NCBI RefSeq assembly: GCF_000757485.1
Contig: NZ_JPYO01000006.1
Location: forward strand, 49,468-113,467
DNA length: 64,000 nt
Direction of reading: 5' to 3'
Origin: Achromobacter sp. RTa
GTDB taxonomy: Bacteria; Pseudomonadota; Gammaproteobacteria; Burkholderiales; Burkholderiaceae_B
Made by a program: the position numbers and the translations under genes. Position 1 is the stretch's first letter. Each line of letters opens with the position of its first letter. The notes beneath the pieces were generated by a model. It ran no database searches, was not told where the DNA came from, and saw only the letters and a list, made by a program, of their open reading frames with translations. Below are positions 9,956 through 20,655 of this stretch, in pieces.

Positions 9956-10820
9956 ATACGGTGATTTCCTGGTCGTCGTGGCGGCCTTGCAGCTGGCCCG
10001 CGGCAAGCTGGTGCAGATTGCCCTTGATGTCTTCCCGCGTGAGCACGCCGGCTTCGAAAGCGGACAGCAGGTCGCCGGACTTGGTGGGCGCCTCGTCGGT
10101 GTCCACATAGACGCTGGTGCCGTCGAAGCAGGCCGCGTCGGTTTCGCGCATTTCGGGCTTGAAGCTGCCGATCAGGTCCAGGTGGACGCCCGGACGCAGC
10201 CAGGCGCCCCGGATCAACGGCACGGTGGACAGCGTGGCGCAGCTGATGATGTCGGCCTGGCGCGCCGCGCCTTCCAGGTCTTCCGTGGGCCGGGCATCGA
10301 AGCCCAGTGCGCGCAACTGCTCCGCCAGGCGTTCGGCGCCGGCGTGCCGGACGTTCCACACCAGCACGCGCCTGATGGGGCGCACGGCGCGCATGGCCTG
10401 GGCGACCAGGCCGGCGATGCGGCCCGATCCCACGATCAGCAGCGTGCTGGCGTCCGCGCGGGCCAGGTAGTCCGCGCCCAGCGCGGCCGCGCCCGCGGTG
10501 CGATACACCGTGACGACGTCGCCGTCCACCTGGGCGATCGGCACGCCGGTGGTGGCGCTGTACAGGTTGTAGGTGGCGTGCAGGCCCGGCAGGCCCTGAT
10601 GCGTGTTTTCGGGAAAGATATTGATGATCTTCACGCCGAAATAACCGCGGTCGCTCCAGGCCGGCATGATCAGCGACGTGCCGTGCGCATTGCCCGACTG
10701 GATGGCGTGGACGTGGCGCGGCGGCACCGTGGCGCCGTCGCGGAAAGCGTCACGCAGGGCGGGAATGACGGCGTCGAAGGACAGGGCGTCGCGGGTCTGT
10801 TCTGTGTCGATGAAGCGCAT
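9882..10820 (-). CDS. Ornithine cyclodeaminase / mu-crystallin family protein
   Basis: This 312-residue NAD(P)-dependent enzyme has the ornithine cyclodeaminase/mu-crystallin fold. The Rossmann motif is LLIVGSGRIAGLVAQAM near the middle. The N-terminal substrate domain includes FGVKIINIFPENTHQGLPGLHATYNLY, and a conserved aspartate occurs in LIGSFKPEMRETDA. Members deaminate ornithine to proline, reduce pyrroline-2-carboxylate, or act on other amino acids; the sequence does not decide among these. The ATG at 10820 gives the normal N-terminus (MRFIDTEQTRDAL). It is monocistronic and divergent from the following ABC operon. Confidence 0.9.
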   Translation of the reverse strand: MRFIDTEQTRDALSFDAVIPALRDAFRDGATVPPRHVHAIQSGNAHGTSLIMPAWSDRGYFGVKIINIFPENTHQGLPGLHATYNLYSATTGVPIAQVDGDVVTVYRTAGAAALGADYLARADASTLLIVGSGRIAGLVAQAMRAVRPIRRVLVWNVRHAGAERLAEQLRALGFDARPTEDLEGAARQADIISCATLSTVPLIRGAWLRPGVHLDLIGSFKPEMRETDAACFDGTSVYVDTDEAPTKSGDLLSAFEAGVLTREDIKGNLHQLAAGQLQGRHDDQEITVFKAVGSALEDLTLATLVYESSNAP

Positions 10821-11135
10821 GGGATCCGGGTCGGTTTCGAGCTGGGCTGCGGGCAGTCTAGCAGCGCGGGAGGCGGAGCGAGCTTTGGGGGACCGCGCGA
10901 AGGGCCGCGGCGGGCTATCAATCTTTGCGCAGGCGTCATAACACCCCGTTATCGGGTGTGCGCGCCGGGGGGCTTTCTGAATTCCGAAAATTCCTTTCTT
11001 TTCAAGTGTTTGTGCGGAATTCGATGCAAGGCGCCCGAATCGCTTCATAGTGGATTTCCCTGGGTCCACGACGCCGGAGGGCGCTGGCATTCTTCGACGA
11101 CCGTAGCGTTCGGACGCGCAAAGAGGGGTAGTTTC
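10821..11135. other. Intergenic region between divergent cyclodeaminase and ABC operons
   Basis: No convincing protein-coding frame occupies this stretch. It holds a short hairpin (ACACCC at 10941-10946 with GGGTGT at 10954-10959) and the wide inverted repeat listed separately. Promoters for both flanking units are expected here; I cannot assign -35 and -10 boxes with confidence. Confidence 0.5.
10979..11022. promoter_or_regulatory. Inverted repeat GAATTCCG/CGGAATTC, candidate operator
   Basis: GAATTCCG at 10979-10986 and CGGAATTC at 11015-11022 are perfect inverted copies 28 bp apart, in the AT-richer part of the divergent intergenic region. Spacing of near-integral helical turns suits a dimeric or looped regulator. 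The binding protein is unknown. Confidence 0.35.
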
Positions 11136-11228
11136 ATGCCGAGTTCAGTTCATCCCGTCACAGGAAGGCCTTTGCCGGCCTGGCTAGCCCGCGGGCGGCT
11201 TTTCGCAATCGGAGCGTGCCTCGCATGA
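11136..11228 (+). CDS. Possible 30-codon leader peptide coupled to ABC permease gene
   Basis: A short frame begins with ATG at 11136, preceded by GAGGGG at 11123-11128 with 7-nt spacing, which is a better ribosome-binding site than that of the following permease gene. It encodes 30 residues (MPSSVHPVTG at the start, RLFAIGACLA at the end). It stops with TGA at 11226-11228, overlapping the permease ATG at 11225 as ATGA. This geometry suggests translational coupling or a leader peptide. No similarity is recognised; it may be fortuitous. Confidence 0.4.
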   Translation: MPSSVHPVTGRPLPAWLARGRLFAIGACLA

Positions 11229-12163
11229 TCCGGCAATTGCTAAACCGCCTCACGATTTCGCTGCCGGTTCTGCTGGGTGTGGTGGTCGTGTGCTTCGTGC
11301 TCCTGCAGGTCGCGCCGGCCGACCCCGCCGCCGTGATTGCCGGCCCCACGGCAACGGCCGACGAACTGGCGCAGGTACGCCAGGAGCTGGGCCTGGACAA
11401 ACCGATGGCCTACCAACTGTCGTTGTACATGTGGCGTTTGCTGCACCTGGACCTGGGCCGGTCGATGATTTCCAATGTGCCGGTGATCGACGAGATCGCG
11501 GGCACCATCGGGGCGACGGCTGAACTGATGCTGGCCAGCGTGGTCTGGTCGATTCCGCTGGCGATCCTGCTAGGCACGCTGGCCGCCTATCGGCGCGGCA
11601 AGCTGATCGATCGCTTCGTGATGACCCTGTCGGTCGTGGGCGTGTCGTTGCCGGTGTTCTGGGTCGGCCTGCTGCTGGTGCAGCATATCGGTGGCGCAGG
11701 CATCCTGCCCTATATCGGACGCAATGGTCCGATCTGGACCTTGGCGGGGCTGGAATCCATCGCGTTGCCGGCGCTTACCTTGGGCTCGGTGTTGATCGGA
11801 CCTGTGGCCCGCATTACACGTACCGCCGTGATTGAAACGCTCAGCGGTGACTACGTGCGTACGGCGCGAGCCAAAGGCGCGGGTGAGCGCCGGGTGGTAC
11901 TGCGCCACGCCTTGCGCAACGCGCTGCTGCCGATTGTGACGCTGGTCGGGCTGCAGGTGGGCAACCTGCTCGGCGGCGCGGTGGTCACCGAACAGATCTA
12001 TTCCTGGCCGGGCGTGGGACGCATGGCCGTGGGCGCGATCTTCGCGGGCGACTTCCCGCTGGCTCAGGGCGCGATCCTGGTGACCGCGCTGGGCTTCATC
12101 GTTATCAACCTGATCGTGGACCTGCTCTATGGCTACCTGGATCCGCGGGGACAAAAATCATGA
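11225..12163 (+). CDS. ABC transporter permease, DppB family (second operon)
   Basis: This 312-residue inner-membrane permease has the DppB N-terminus (LLNRLTISLPVLLGVVVVC), the VAPADPAAVIAG segment, several transmembrane helices and the EAA loop RTARAKGAGERRVVLRHALRN. ATG at 11225 is preferred to the GTG at 11216, because GGAG at 11211-11214 is spaced properly only for the ATG. The gene overlaps a possible leader ORF upstream, and the next permease downstream (ATGA at 12160). Confidence 0.92.
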   Translation: MIRQLLNRLTISLPVLLGVVVVCFVLLQVAPADPAAVIAGPTATADELAQVRQELGLDKPMAYQLSLYMWRLLHLDLGRSMISNVPVIDEIAGTIGATAELMLASVVWSIPLAILLGTLAAYRRGKLIDRFVMTLSVVGVSLPVFWVGLLLVQHIGGAGILPYIGRNGPIWTLAGLESIALPALTLGSVLIGPVARITRTAVIETLSGDYVRTARAKGAGERRVVLRHALRNALLPIVTLVGLQVGNLLGGAVVTEQIYSWPGVGRMAVGAIFAGDFPLAQGAILVTALGFIVINLIVDLLYGYLDPRGQKS

Positions 12164-13065
12164 GCGCAGGGACCACATCTTCGCTGGGCGGCTTGCCGCC
12201 CCAGGTCATGGCCACGCCGTTGGCGCGCATCGCGTCGCGCTTGCGCCACGATCCCATTCTCCTGCTATCGCTTCTGGCTGTGATCTCCATCGTGCTGATC
12301 GCCGCGTTCGCGCCATGGCTCGCGCCGCACGATCCCTACTCGACCAATATGGCCATCGCCCGCAAGCTGCCGGGCTGGACGTCGCCTGATGGCGTGAGTT
12401 ATCTGCTGGGCACCGATGTGCAGGGACGCGATATCCTGTCCCGCATCATCTACGGCATTCGCGCGACGCTGATGCTAAGTGTGCTGGCGGTGATCGGCGG
12501 ATCGGGTATTGGCGCCATCCTGGGTATTCTGGCTGCGTACTACCGTCCGCTAGAAGGCGTGATCATGCGCGTCGTGGACGTGCTCCTGTCGTTCCCCGCG
12601 ATCCTATTCGGCCTAAGCCTGTCCGCGCTGCTCGGTCCCGGCACTTTGAGCATGGTGCTGGCGCTGGGTGTATCCGCCATTCCCGGTATGGCGCGCATCG
12701 CACGCGGCTCGGCCATGGTGGTGATGAAGCAGGAGTACATGGAAGCCGGCCACGCCATGGGCTTCGGCAACTTCTATCTGATCACGCGCTACCTGCTGCC
12801 CAATTGTTCGTCGATGTTGATGATCTATGCCACGCTGCAGCTTGGCCACACGATCCTGCTGGGTTCCGTGCTGTCGTTCCTGGGGCTGGGTCCGCAGCCT
12901 CCCTTCGCCGAGTTGGGCAGCATGGCTGCCGACGGCCGCAAGTTCCTGCAGATATTTCCGCACATCTCGACCATACCCACGATGACTATTTTCTTCATCG
13001 TGCTGGCGTTCAACCTGCTGGGCGACAGCCTGCGCGACGCGCTGGATCCCAAGCTGCGGTTCTGA
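12160..13065 (+). CDS. ABC transporter permease, DppC family (second operon)
   Basis: This is the second membrane subunit (301 residues). It shows the DppC pattern: an N-terminal cytoplasmic part, a transmembrane helix near residues 30-50, the LLGTDVQGRDILSRIIYGIR motif, and the EAA loop MEAGHAMGFGNFYLITRY. It ends in the family tail GDSLRDALDPKL. It is translationally coupled to the preceding permease by a 4-bp overlap. Confidence 0.93.
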   Translation: MSAGTTSSLGGLPPQVMATPLARIASRLRHDPILLLSLLAVISIVLIAAFAPWLAPHDPYSTNMAIARKLPGWTSPDGVSYLLGTDVQGRDILSRIIYGIRATLMLSVLAVIGGSGIGAILGILAAYYRPLEGVIMRVVDVLLSFPAILFGLSLSALLGPGTLSMVLALGVSAIPGMARIARGSAMVVMKQEYMEAGHAMGFGNFYLITRYLLPNCSSMLMIYATLQLGHTILLGSVLSFLGLGPQPPFAELGSMAADGRKFLQIFPHISTIPTMTIFFIVLAFNLLGDSLRDALDPKLRF

Positions 13066-13115
13066 GCCGCGGCGCGCTTGACCTTACAACAGACCAACTC
13101 CGGGGAATTGAAACC

Positions 13116-14690
13116 ATGAAGATCATCAAGGGCCTGGCCTTCGCGCCGTTCGCATTGACCTGCCTGCTGGCCACACCGGGGCTCGCGCTCGCCCAGTCCG
13201 GAAAGACTGTTTTGATCCTGCGTGAACTCGACACAGATAAGTACGACCCCCACCGCACCACCGCGCGGGGCGCGGCCGAGGTACTGTTCATGGCCGCGGA
13301 CACAATGGTAGGCCTGGACTATGACATGAAGACGCCGGTGCCGGCCCTGGCCAAGAGCTGGACTGTGTCGCCCGACGGCCTGACCTACACCTTCAACCTG
13401 CGCGACGACGTCACGTTCTGCAGTGGCAGGAAAATGACCGCCAAGGACGTGGTGGCCAGCTACGAGCGCTGGCTGAACCCGGAGACCAAGGGACTGGAAC
13501 GCTGGCGCGCGGGCCCGGTGGACAGCATCACGGCGCCCGACGACGCGACCGTGGTCTACAAGCTGAAGAAGCCCTACAACGAGCTGCTGCGGCAGATGGC
13601 GCACTACATGCACTCGGTCATCAACATCGACCAGGTCAAGGAACTGGGCCAGGACTATGGCGTCAAGGCCTTCGACGGCACCGGCCCGTACTGCTTCCAG
13701 AGCTGGTCCCCGCGCAACGAAGTCGTGCTGACCAGGCATGCCGGCTACAACTGGGGGCCGGCCATCTACAAGGATCCGACGCCCAAGGTCGACAAGATCG
13801 TCTGGAAGATCGTGCCCGAGGAAAGCACCCGCCTGACCGCGCTCCAAAGCGGCCAGGCCGACCTCTCGCGCTACCTGCCGCAATGGGCCATCAAGGACCT
13901 GAAGGCGGACAAGCGCCTGTTCGTCAGCAAGGCGGATCCGTTCTACTGGACGTTCTTCCTGGGCTTCAAGATCGACAAGCCGATGCTGACGGACGTGAAC
14001 GTGCGCCGCGCCATCAACCTGGCCATCGACCGCAAGGCGCTGACGGAAGCCATCACTTTCGGCGAGGCGGTTCCCGCCACCAGCATGCTGGCCACCAGCA
14101 CGCCCGCCGGCAAGAACGAGGCCTATCGCTACGATCCGGACGCCGCCAACAAGCTGCTGGACGAGGCCGGCTGGAAGAAGCAATCCGACGGCTACCGCTA
14201 CAAGGACGGCCAGCTGTCGTTGCTGCACTACGGCATCACCGGCTACTGGAAAGACATCATGGAGGCCGTGCAGGGCGACATGAAGAAAGTGGGCGTGGAC
14301 CTGCGCGTGCAGCTATTTGATTCGACCTCGGCCTGGGGCAAGCTGGCCACGCAGGAATTCGACGAATTCAGCATGAGCTTCGGCTACATGAGCACGGGCG
14401 AAGCGCTCAACAGCTACTTCCTGTCCAACAGCATTCCCACGCCCAACCGCATGAACTGGAAGGACGCCGAGACCGACCGCTGGCTGGGCGAAGGCAGCGA
14501 GGCGCTGGACGCCGCGGCCGGCGACGCCATCCTGTCCAAGGCGCTGACCAAGATCTCCGACGGCGCCGCGTGGATTCCGCTGTACCACGACTCCCTGTAC
14601 CTGGTGGGCGGCCCGCGCATGAAACCCATGCGCGCGCACGGCATCTTCGGAGCCGCGGCCTACAAGGGCCTGGACATCGAACTCAAGTAA
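13116..14690 (+). CDS. ABC transporter periplasmic binding protein (SBP_bac_5, second operon)
   Basis: This 524-residue solute receptor has a signal peptide (MKIIKGLAFA start, cleavage likely after ALAQ near residue 27). The mature SBP_bac_5 domain includes LAKSWTVSPDGLTYTFNLRDDVTF and the MTAKDVVASYERW helix. The ATG at 13116 is chosen for the signal peptide; the frame runs back into the permease gene. It lies after the permeases and before a metal-dependent amidohydrolase, unlike the first operon where the receptor is first. The downstream genes suggest the ligand may be an amide or ureide. Confidence 0.93.
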   Translation: MKIIKGLAFAPFALTCLLATPGLALAQSGKTVLILRELDTDKYDPHRTTARGAAEVLFMAADTMVGLDYDMKTPVPALAKSWTVSPDGLTYTFNLRDDVTFCSGRKMTAKDVVASYERWLNPETKGLERWRAGPVDSITAPDDATVVYKLKKPYNELLRQMAHYMHSVINIDQVKELGQDYGVKAFDGTGPYCFQSWSPRNEVVLTRHAGYNWGPAIYKDPTPKVDKIVWKIVPEESTRLTALQSGQADLSRYLPQWAIKDLKADKRLFVSKADPFYWTFFLGFKIDKPMLTDVNVRRAINLAIDRKALTEAITFGEAVPATSMLATSTPAGKNEAYRYDPDAANKLLDEAGWKKQSDGYRYKDGQLSLLHYGITGYWKDIMEAVQGDMKKVGVDLRVQLFDSTSAWGKLATQEFDEFSMSFGYMSTGEALNSYFLSNSIPTPNRMNWKDAETDRWLGEGSEALDAAAGDAILSKALTKISDGAAWIPLYHDSLYLVGGPRMKPMRAHGIFGAAAYKGLDIELK

Positions 14691-14709
14691 ACCGCACAGA
14701 GAGCCATCC

Positions 14710-16164
14710 GTGAGCGACGCCAATCAAGCCCGTACCACCCAGATCAAGAACCTCGCCACCCTGGTGGCGTGGGACGCGGAACTGGGTTCGCATGTCTATA
14801 TCGAGAACGCCGACCTGGTGATGCGCGGCGGCACCGTCATCCATGCCGGCCCGGGCTATTCGGGGCCGGCCGACACCGTGGTGGAGGGCGGCGGCCTGAT
14901 GGCGATGCCGGGCCTGGTCAATATCCATACCCATCCCTCCTCCGAGCCGGGAAATCGCGGCCTGCTGGAAGAGCTGGGCAGCGACAAGCTGGGCCAGAGT
15001 TCCCTGTACGAATACATGCCGGTTTTCCGCATGGGCATCGAGACCGCGCAGTACGCCAACCAGGTGGCGGTGGCCGAAATGCTGCTCAGCGGCGTGACCA
15101 CGTTCGTGGACATGTCGCTGCCGCGCCCGGGCTGGGCGGACGTGGTGGCCGCCACCGGCATCCGCGGCGTGCTGGGACCCATGTTCCGTTCCGCCGCCTG
15201 GCGCACGCCGGATGGCCATTCGGTGGAATACGCCTGGGACGAAGCCGCCGCGACCAAGTCGTTCGAGGCCGCGCTGGACGTCGTGGACAGCGCGGTCGGG
15301 CATCCCAGCGGCCGGCTGAGCGCGATGCTGTGCCCTTCGCAGGTGGATACCTGCTCGCCGGAACTGCTCAAGCAGGCGCAGGCGGAAGCCCGGCGCCTGG
15401 GCATCCCGATGCAGATCCACGCGGCGCAGAGCGTGGTGGAGTTTTCGGAGATGACGCGCCGCCATGGGCGCACGCCCATCGAATGGCTGGACGACCAGGG
15501 CCTGCTGAATGGCGACCTGATCATCGGCCACGGCATTTTCCTGAACGATCATCGCGCGCTGTACTGGCCGCATGCGGACGACTTCGGCCTGCTGCAGCGT
15601 TCGGGCGCGCACGTGGCGCACTGTCCCACCGTGTTCGCCCGCCGCGGCATCGCGCTCAGCTTCCTGGGCCGCTACCTGCGCGCCGGCATCAACGTCGGCA
15701 TGGGCACCGATACCTTCCCGCACAACATGCTCGACGAAATGCGGCTCGCCTGCTATGTGGCCCGCCTGCAGGCCGGCCATTTCCGCGCCGCGTCCACCGA
15801 AGAGGTGTTCAACGCGGCCACGGTGAACGGCGCCCGCATGCTGGGCCGCGACGATATCGGCCGCATCGCCGTGGGCGGCAAGGCCGATTTCTCGCTGGTC
15901 GACCTCTCGCATCCCTATATGCGTCCCGGCCGCGAGCCGCTGCGCAGCCTGATCTACTCGGCGGGCGAGCGGGCCGTCCGCGATGTGTACGTGGACGGCT
16001 CGCTGGTCGTGAAGGACGGAAAACTGCTCACCATCGACATCGAGCGCGCGATGCAGGAGGTGGAGCGCGCCCAGGCGCAGACGATCGCAACCGTGTCGCA
16101 GCGCGACTATGCCGGCCGCGGCATCGACGCCATGTCGCCGCGCGTGTTCCCCACCCGCGCCTGA
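14710..16164 (+). CDS. Metal-dependent amidohydrolase (chlorohydrolase/cytosine-deaminase-like)
   Basis: This 484-residue amidohydrolase-superfamily enzyme starts with GTG at 14710, only 19 bp after the receptor gene. Metal ligands of the TIM-barrel site are visible: His73 and His75 in VNIHTHPSS, a histidine in QIHAAQS, another in IIGHGIF, and the aspartate in MGTDTFPHN. This pattern is shared with atrazine chlorohydrolase, SsnA and guanine-deaminase-type enzymes, which deaminate or dechlorinate N-heterocycles. Being within an ABC operon, it probably acts on the imported compound. The substrate is not predictable further. Confidence 0.9.
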   Translation: MSDANQARTTQIKNLATLVAWDAELGSHVYIENADLVMRGGTVIHAGPGYSGPADTVVEGGGLMAMPGLVNIHTHPSSEPGNRGLLEELGSDKLGQSSLYEYMPVFRMGIETAQYANQVAVAEMLLSGVTTFVDMSLPRPGWADVVAATGIRGVLGPMFRSAAWRTPDGHSVEYAWDEAAATKSFEAALDVVDSAVGHPSGRLSAMLCPSQVDTCSPELLKQAQAEARRLGIPMQIHAAQSVVEFSEMTRRHGRTPIEWLDDQGLLNGDLIIGHGIFLNDHRALYWPHADDFGLLQRSGAHVAHCPTVFARRGIALSFLGRYLRAGINVGMGTDTFPHNMLDEMRLACYVARLQAGHFRAASTEEVFNAATVNGARMLGRDDIGRIAVGGKADFSLVDLSHPYMRPGREPLRSLIYSAGERAVRDVYVDGSLVVKDGKLLTIDIERAMQEVERAQAQTIATVSQRDYAGRGIDAMSPRVFPTRA

Positions 16165-16176
16165 CGGAGAAACCCG

Positions 16177-17937
<1,761 letters not shown>

Positions 17938-17950
17938 CCGCCCGCCGCTT

Positions 17951-18610
17951 TCAGGCGCGGCTGAAAATCCTGCCCACCGCCATCCCCACGGCGGCCTGGG
18001 TGGGCTCCACCACGGGCACGCCGCAAGCATCCTCCAGCCGGCCGCGCAGGTCCGCCATGCCGGCGCAGCCCATGATGAGCGCGTCGGCGCCGTGCGCGTC
18101 GCGCAAGGTCCTGCCCACCGCCGCCATGCGCTGGAACGCCAGTTCGGCGTCGGCCAGCTCGCTTACCTTCATGTCCAGCGCCAGTTCGCCGCAGATGCGG
18201 TCGGCCACGCCCATCGCGCGGAAATAGCGCAGGTGGCGCGGAATGGCGGCGCCGGCGATGGCGATCACGCCGATGCGCGCGGCCATGCCCATGGCGGTCA
18301 GCACCGAACATTCCCCGATGCCCAGCACCGGCACCGGCACCAGGTCGCGCAGCCCGTGCAGGCCGGGATCGCTGAAGCAGGCCACGATGAAGGCGTCGGT
18401 GCCGGCGGCCTCCTGCCGGACCAGCCGGGCCAGGGGCGCGATGCTGGCATCGGCTTCCGCCTGCGTCTGGATGCCGGCGGGGCCGTCGGCCGAGGTCAGG
18501 CAGCGGAACTCCAGCGGCAGGCGGCGGAACGGCGCCACCGCGCGGTCGATGGCCTCGGTGACCTTGGCCAGGGAATTGGGATTGACGAGGGTGATGCGGG
18601 CGTTAGGCAC
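17951..18610 (-). CDS. Asp/Glu/hydantoin racemase family protein
   Basis: This 219-residue cofactor-independent racemase candidate has the two-cysteine architecture of the Asp/Glu/hydantoin racemase family: Cys78 in FIVACFSDPG and Cys182 in LIMGCAGMADL, each in the expected half of the pseudosymmetric fold. It begins with the family-typical ITLVNPNS. It is convergent with the ABC ATPase gene and 77 bp divergent from a LysR gene that could control it. Presence of hydantoinase- and carbamoylase-type genes nearby favours hydantoin racemase over aspartate racemase or maleate isomerase. Confidence 0.88.
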   Translation of the reverse strand: MPNARITLVNPNSLAKVTEAIDRAVAPFRRLPLEFRCLTSADGPAGIQTQAEADASIAPLARLVRQEAAGTDAFIVACFSDPGLHGLRDLVPVPVLGIGECSVLTAMGMAARIGVIAIAGAAIPRHLRYFRAMGVADRICGELALDMKVSELADAELAFQRMAAVGRTLRDAHGADALIMGCAGMADLRGRLEDACGVPVVEPTQAAVGMAVGRIFSRA

Positions 18611-18687
18611 GATTGAGTAGAATCCCTGCGAAAGAGGCGGGCCGGCGCCATGCGCGCACCGCCCAGGTCTAGAGGAAAGAAAGCAGC

Positions 18688-19644
18688 ATGTCGGAATTAC
18701 CGGGAAAGGTCCGGTCTGGGCCGCTGAACCTGCGGCAGATCGAGGTGTTTCACGCCATCATGATCACGGGCTCGCTCAGCGCCGCCGGGCGGTTGCTCCA
18801 CGTGACCCAGCCGGCCATCAGCCGGGTGCTGGCGTCGATAGAGCTGCGCCTGGGCTATGCCTTGTTCGAGCGGTTCAAGGGCCGCCTGCATCCCACCAAG
18901 GAGGCTCGCAAGCTGTTTCAGGAAGTGGAGTCCATCCAGGCGGGGGTCAATCGCCTGAACGACATGGCGGCCGGCCTGGCGGGCCACGGCGGCGGCCTGG
19001 TCAGCGTGGTCTCCAGCCCCAGCTTCGGCGAATGGCTGATTCCGGCGGCGACCGCGAAATTCTGCGCCCGCAATCCCGGCGTGCGCATCCGCTACCGGCC
19101 CTTGGGCATGGACGCGCTGCTGCCGCAGTTGCTGCTGGGCCACGCGGATATCGCGATCTCCACGTTCAAGCCCGAGCATCCCAATCTGATCACGAGCGAA
19201 CTGGCGCAAGGCGAGATCGTCTGCGTGCTGCCCGCCGGCCATCGCCTGGCGCGCGAAAGCGTGATCGAGCCGGCGATGCTGGCAGGCGAGATGCTGGTGG
19301 GCTACGGCCGCGATACGCCGCTGGGCGAGACCTTGTGCGACTATCTGGATCCGTTGGGGCAGGAGTTCGTCCCCGCGATCGAAGTGCGCTCGTCCCAGAC
19401 GGCGTGCTCGTTCGTGCGGCAGGGAGTCGGCATCGCCCTGGTGGATTCCTACGGTCTCACGGATGCCTTGATGCACGGCATCGTGGTGCGGCGCATCGAG
19501 CCTGCGATCGCGCTTTCGGTGCACGTGTCTCATTCCCGGATCGAACCTCCGCCGTCCATCGCCAAGGCGTTCCTCGCCCAGTTTTCCCAGATCGTCAAAA
19601 AGGAGTTGCCTGCGATGACGCAGGCAATCGTCAAGCGAGGCTAG
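18688..19644 (+). CDS. LysR-family transcriptional regulator
   Basis: This 318-residue LysR protein has an HTH at about residues 14-70 (NLRQIEVFHAIMITGSLSAA, then TQPAISRVLASIE) and a periplasmic-binding-like effector domain. It sits between the racemase (divergent) and the carbamoylase-like gene (convergent, stop codons overlapping by 4 bp at 19641-19644). Location in the middle of the ureide-type cluster makes it the probable pathway regulator; the inducer is unknown. AGGAAAG precedes the start. Confidence 0.93.
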   Translation: MSELPGKVRSGPLNLRQIEVFHAIMITGSLSAAGRLLHVTQPAISRVLASIELRLGYALFERFKGRLHPTKEARKLFQEVESIQAGVNRLNDMAAGLAGHGGGLVSVVSSPSFGEWLIPAATAKFCARNPGVRIRYRPLGMDALLPQLLLGHADIAISTFKPEHPNLITSELAQGEIVCVLPAGHRLARESVIEPAMLAGEMLVGYGRDTPLGETLCDYLDPLGQEFVPAIEVRSSQTACSFVRQGVGIALVDSYGLTDALMHGIVVRRIEPAIALSVHVSHSRIEPPPSIAKAFLAQFSQIVKKELPAMTQAIVKRG

Positions 19645-20600
19645 CCCGCTTCGGGCACGGGCAGCGGCTCGCCGGCGCCGGTGCGCTCGATGATCAGCCT
19701 GTAGTGCTGCGGACTGCGGTGCTTGGCGAAGTTGAAGACGTGGTCGCGGAAGGTCTGGCCCATGCCCAGGTCGATGCGCGCCGTGATCACCTCGTCTTCC
19801 TCGCCGCTGGAGCGCGCCACGATCTCGCCCGAGGGGGCGACGATCATCGAGCTGCCGATCATGTGGTGGCCGTCCTCGTGGCCGCACTTGGCCGCGGCGC
19901 CGACCCAGACCGCGTTCTGGTAGGCGCTGGCCTGCAGCACGATCTCGTGCGTCGTGGTGCGCAGGTGGGCGGGCTCGTTCCAGTGGATGTTCAGGGACGG
20001 GGTGTTGTAGCCCAGCACGATCAGTTCGGCGCTTTGCAGCGACATCACGCGGTAGGTCTCGGGCCAGCGGCGGTCGTTGCACAGGCACATGCCGATCTTG
20101 ACCTCGTCGGTTTCCCAGACGCCGAAGCCCAGGTCGCCCACCTCGAAGAACTTCTTTTCCAGGTGCTGGAACGGCGCGTCGACCTTGTGGTCCGAATGGC
20201 CGGGCAGGTGGATCTTGCGGTACTTGCCGATGATCTTGGCGCTGCGGTCCACCAGGATGGCCGTATTGAACTGCCGGCCCTCGGGCGTCAGCTCGGCATA
20301 GCCCAGATAGAAGCCGATGCCCAGTTCGCGGGCGGTGTCGAACAGCGGCTGCACGTCGGCGTTGGGCATGCTTTTTTCAAAGTAGCGCTCGACCGCCTCC
20401 GCGTCTTCCATCCAGTAGCGCGGAAAGAAGGTCGTCAACGCCAGTTCCGGAAAGACGACGAATTCCGCCTGCCGGGCGGCTGCCTCGCGCATCATCTCGA
20501 CCAGGCGGCGGACGACCGCCGCGCGGCTGTCGGCCAGGTTCACGGCGCCCATCTGGGCGACCGCCAGGCCCATTTTGCGGGAGGGGGTTGCGTTGCTCAC
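19641..20600 (-). CDS. Carbon-nitrogen hydrolase, N-carbamoyl-D-amino-acid hydrolase-like
   Basis: This 319-residue nitrilase-superfamily enzyme resembles N-carbamoyl-D-amino-acid amidohydrolase, which releases the amino acid, CO2 and ammonia. The Glu-Lys-Cys triad is Glu52 (VVFPELAL), Lys129 (GKYRKIHLPG) and Cys174 in MCLCNDRRWPETYRVM, a stretch nearly identical to the Agrobacterium carbamoylase as I remember it. The start is GTG at 20600, preceded by a GGAG site. It lies 55 bp after the hydantoinase gene on the same strand, giving the classic hydantoinase-carbamoylase order. Confidence 0.92.
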   Translation of the reverse strand: MSNATPSRKMGLAVAQMGAVNLADSRAAVVRRLVEMMREAAARQAEFVVFPELALTTFFPRYWMEDAEAVERYFEKSMPNADVQPLFDTARELGIGFYLGYAELTPEGRQFNTAILVDRSAKIIGKYRKIHLPGHSDHKVDAPFQHLEKKFFEVGDLGFGVWETDEVKIGMCLCNDRRWPETYRVMSLQSAELIVLGYNTPSLNIHWNEPAHLRTTTHEIVLQASAYQNAVWVGAAAKCGHEDGHHMIGSSMIVAPSGEIVARSSGEEDEVITARIDLGMGQTFRDHVFNFAKHRSPQHYRLIIERTGAGEPLPVPEAG

Positions 20601-20655
20601 GATGTAAATCTCCAGGTGTTCTTGTCGCTGTGGATTGAGTGCCGTGCGCCGTGCT

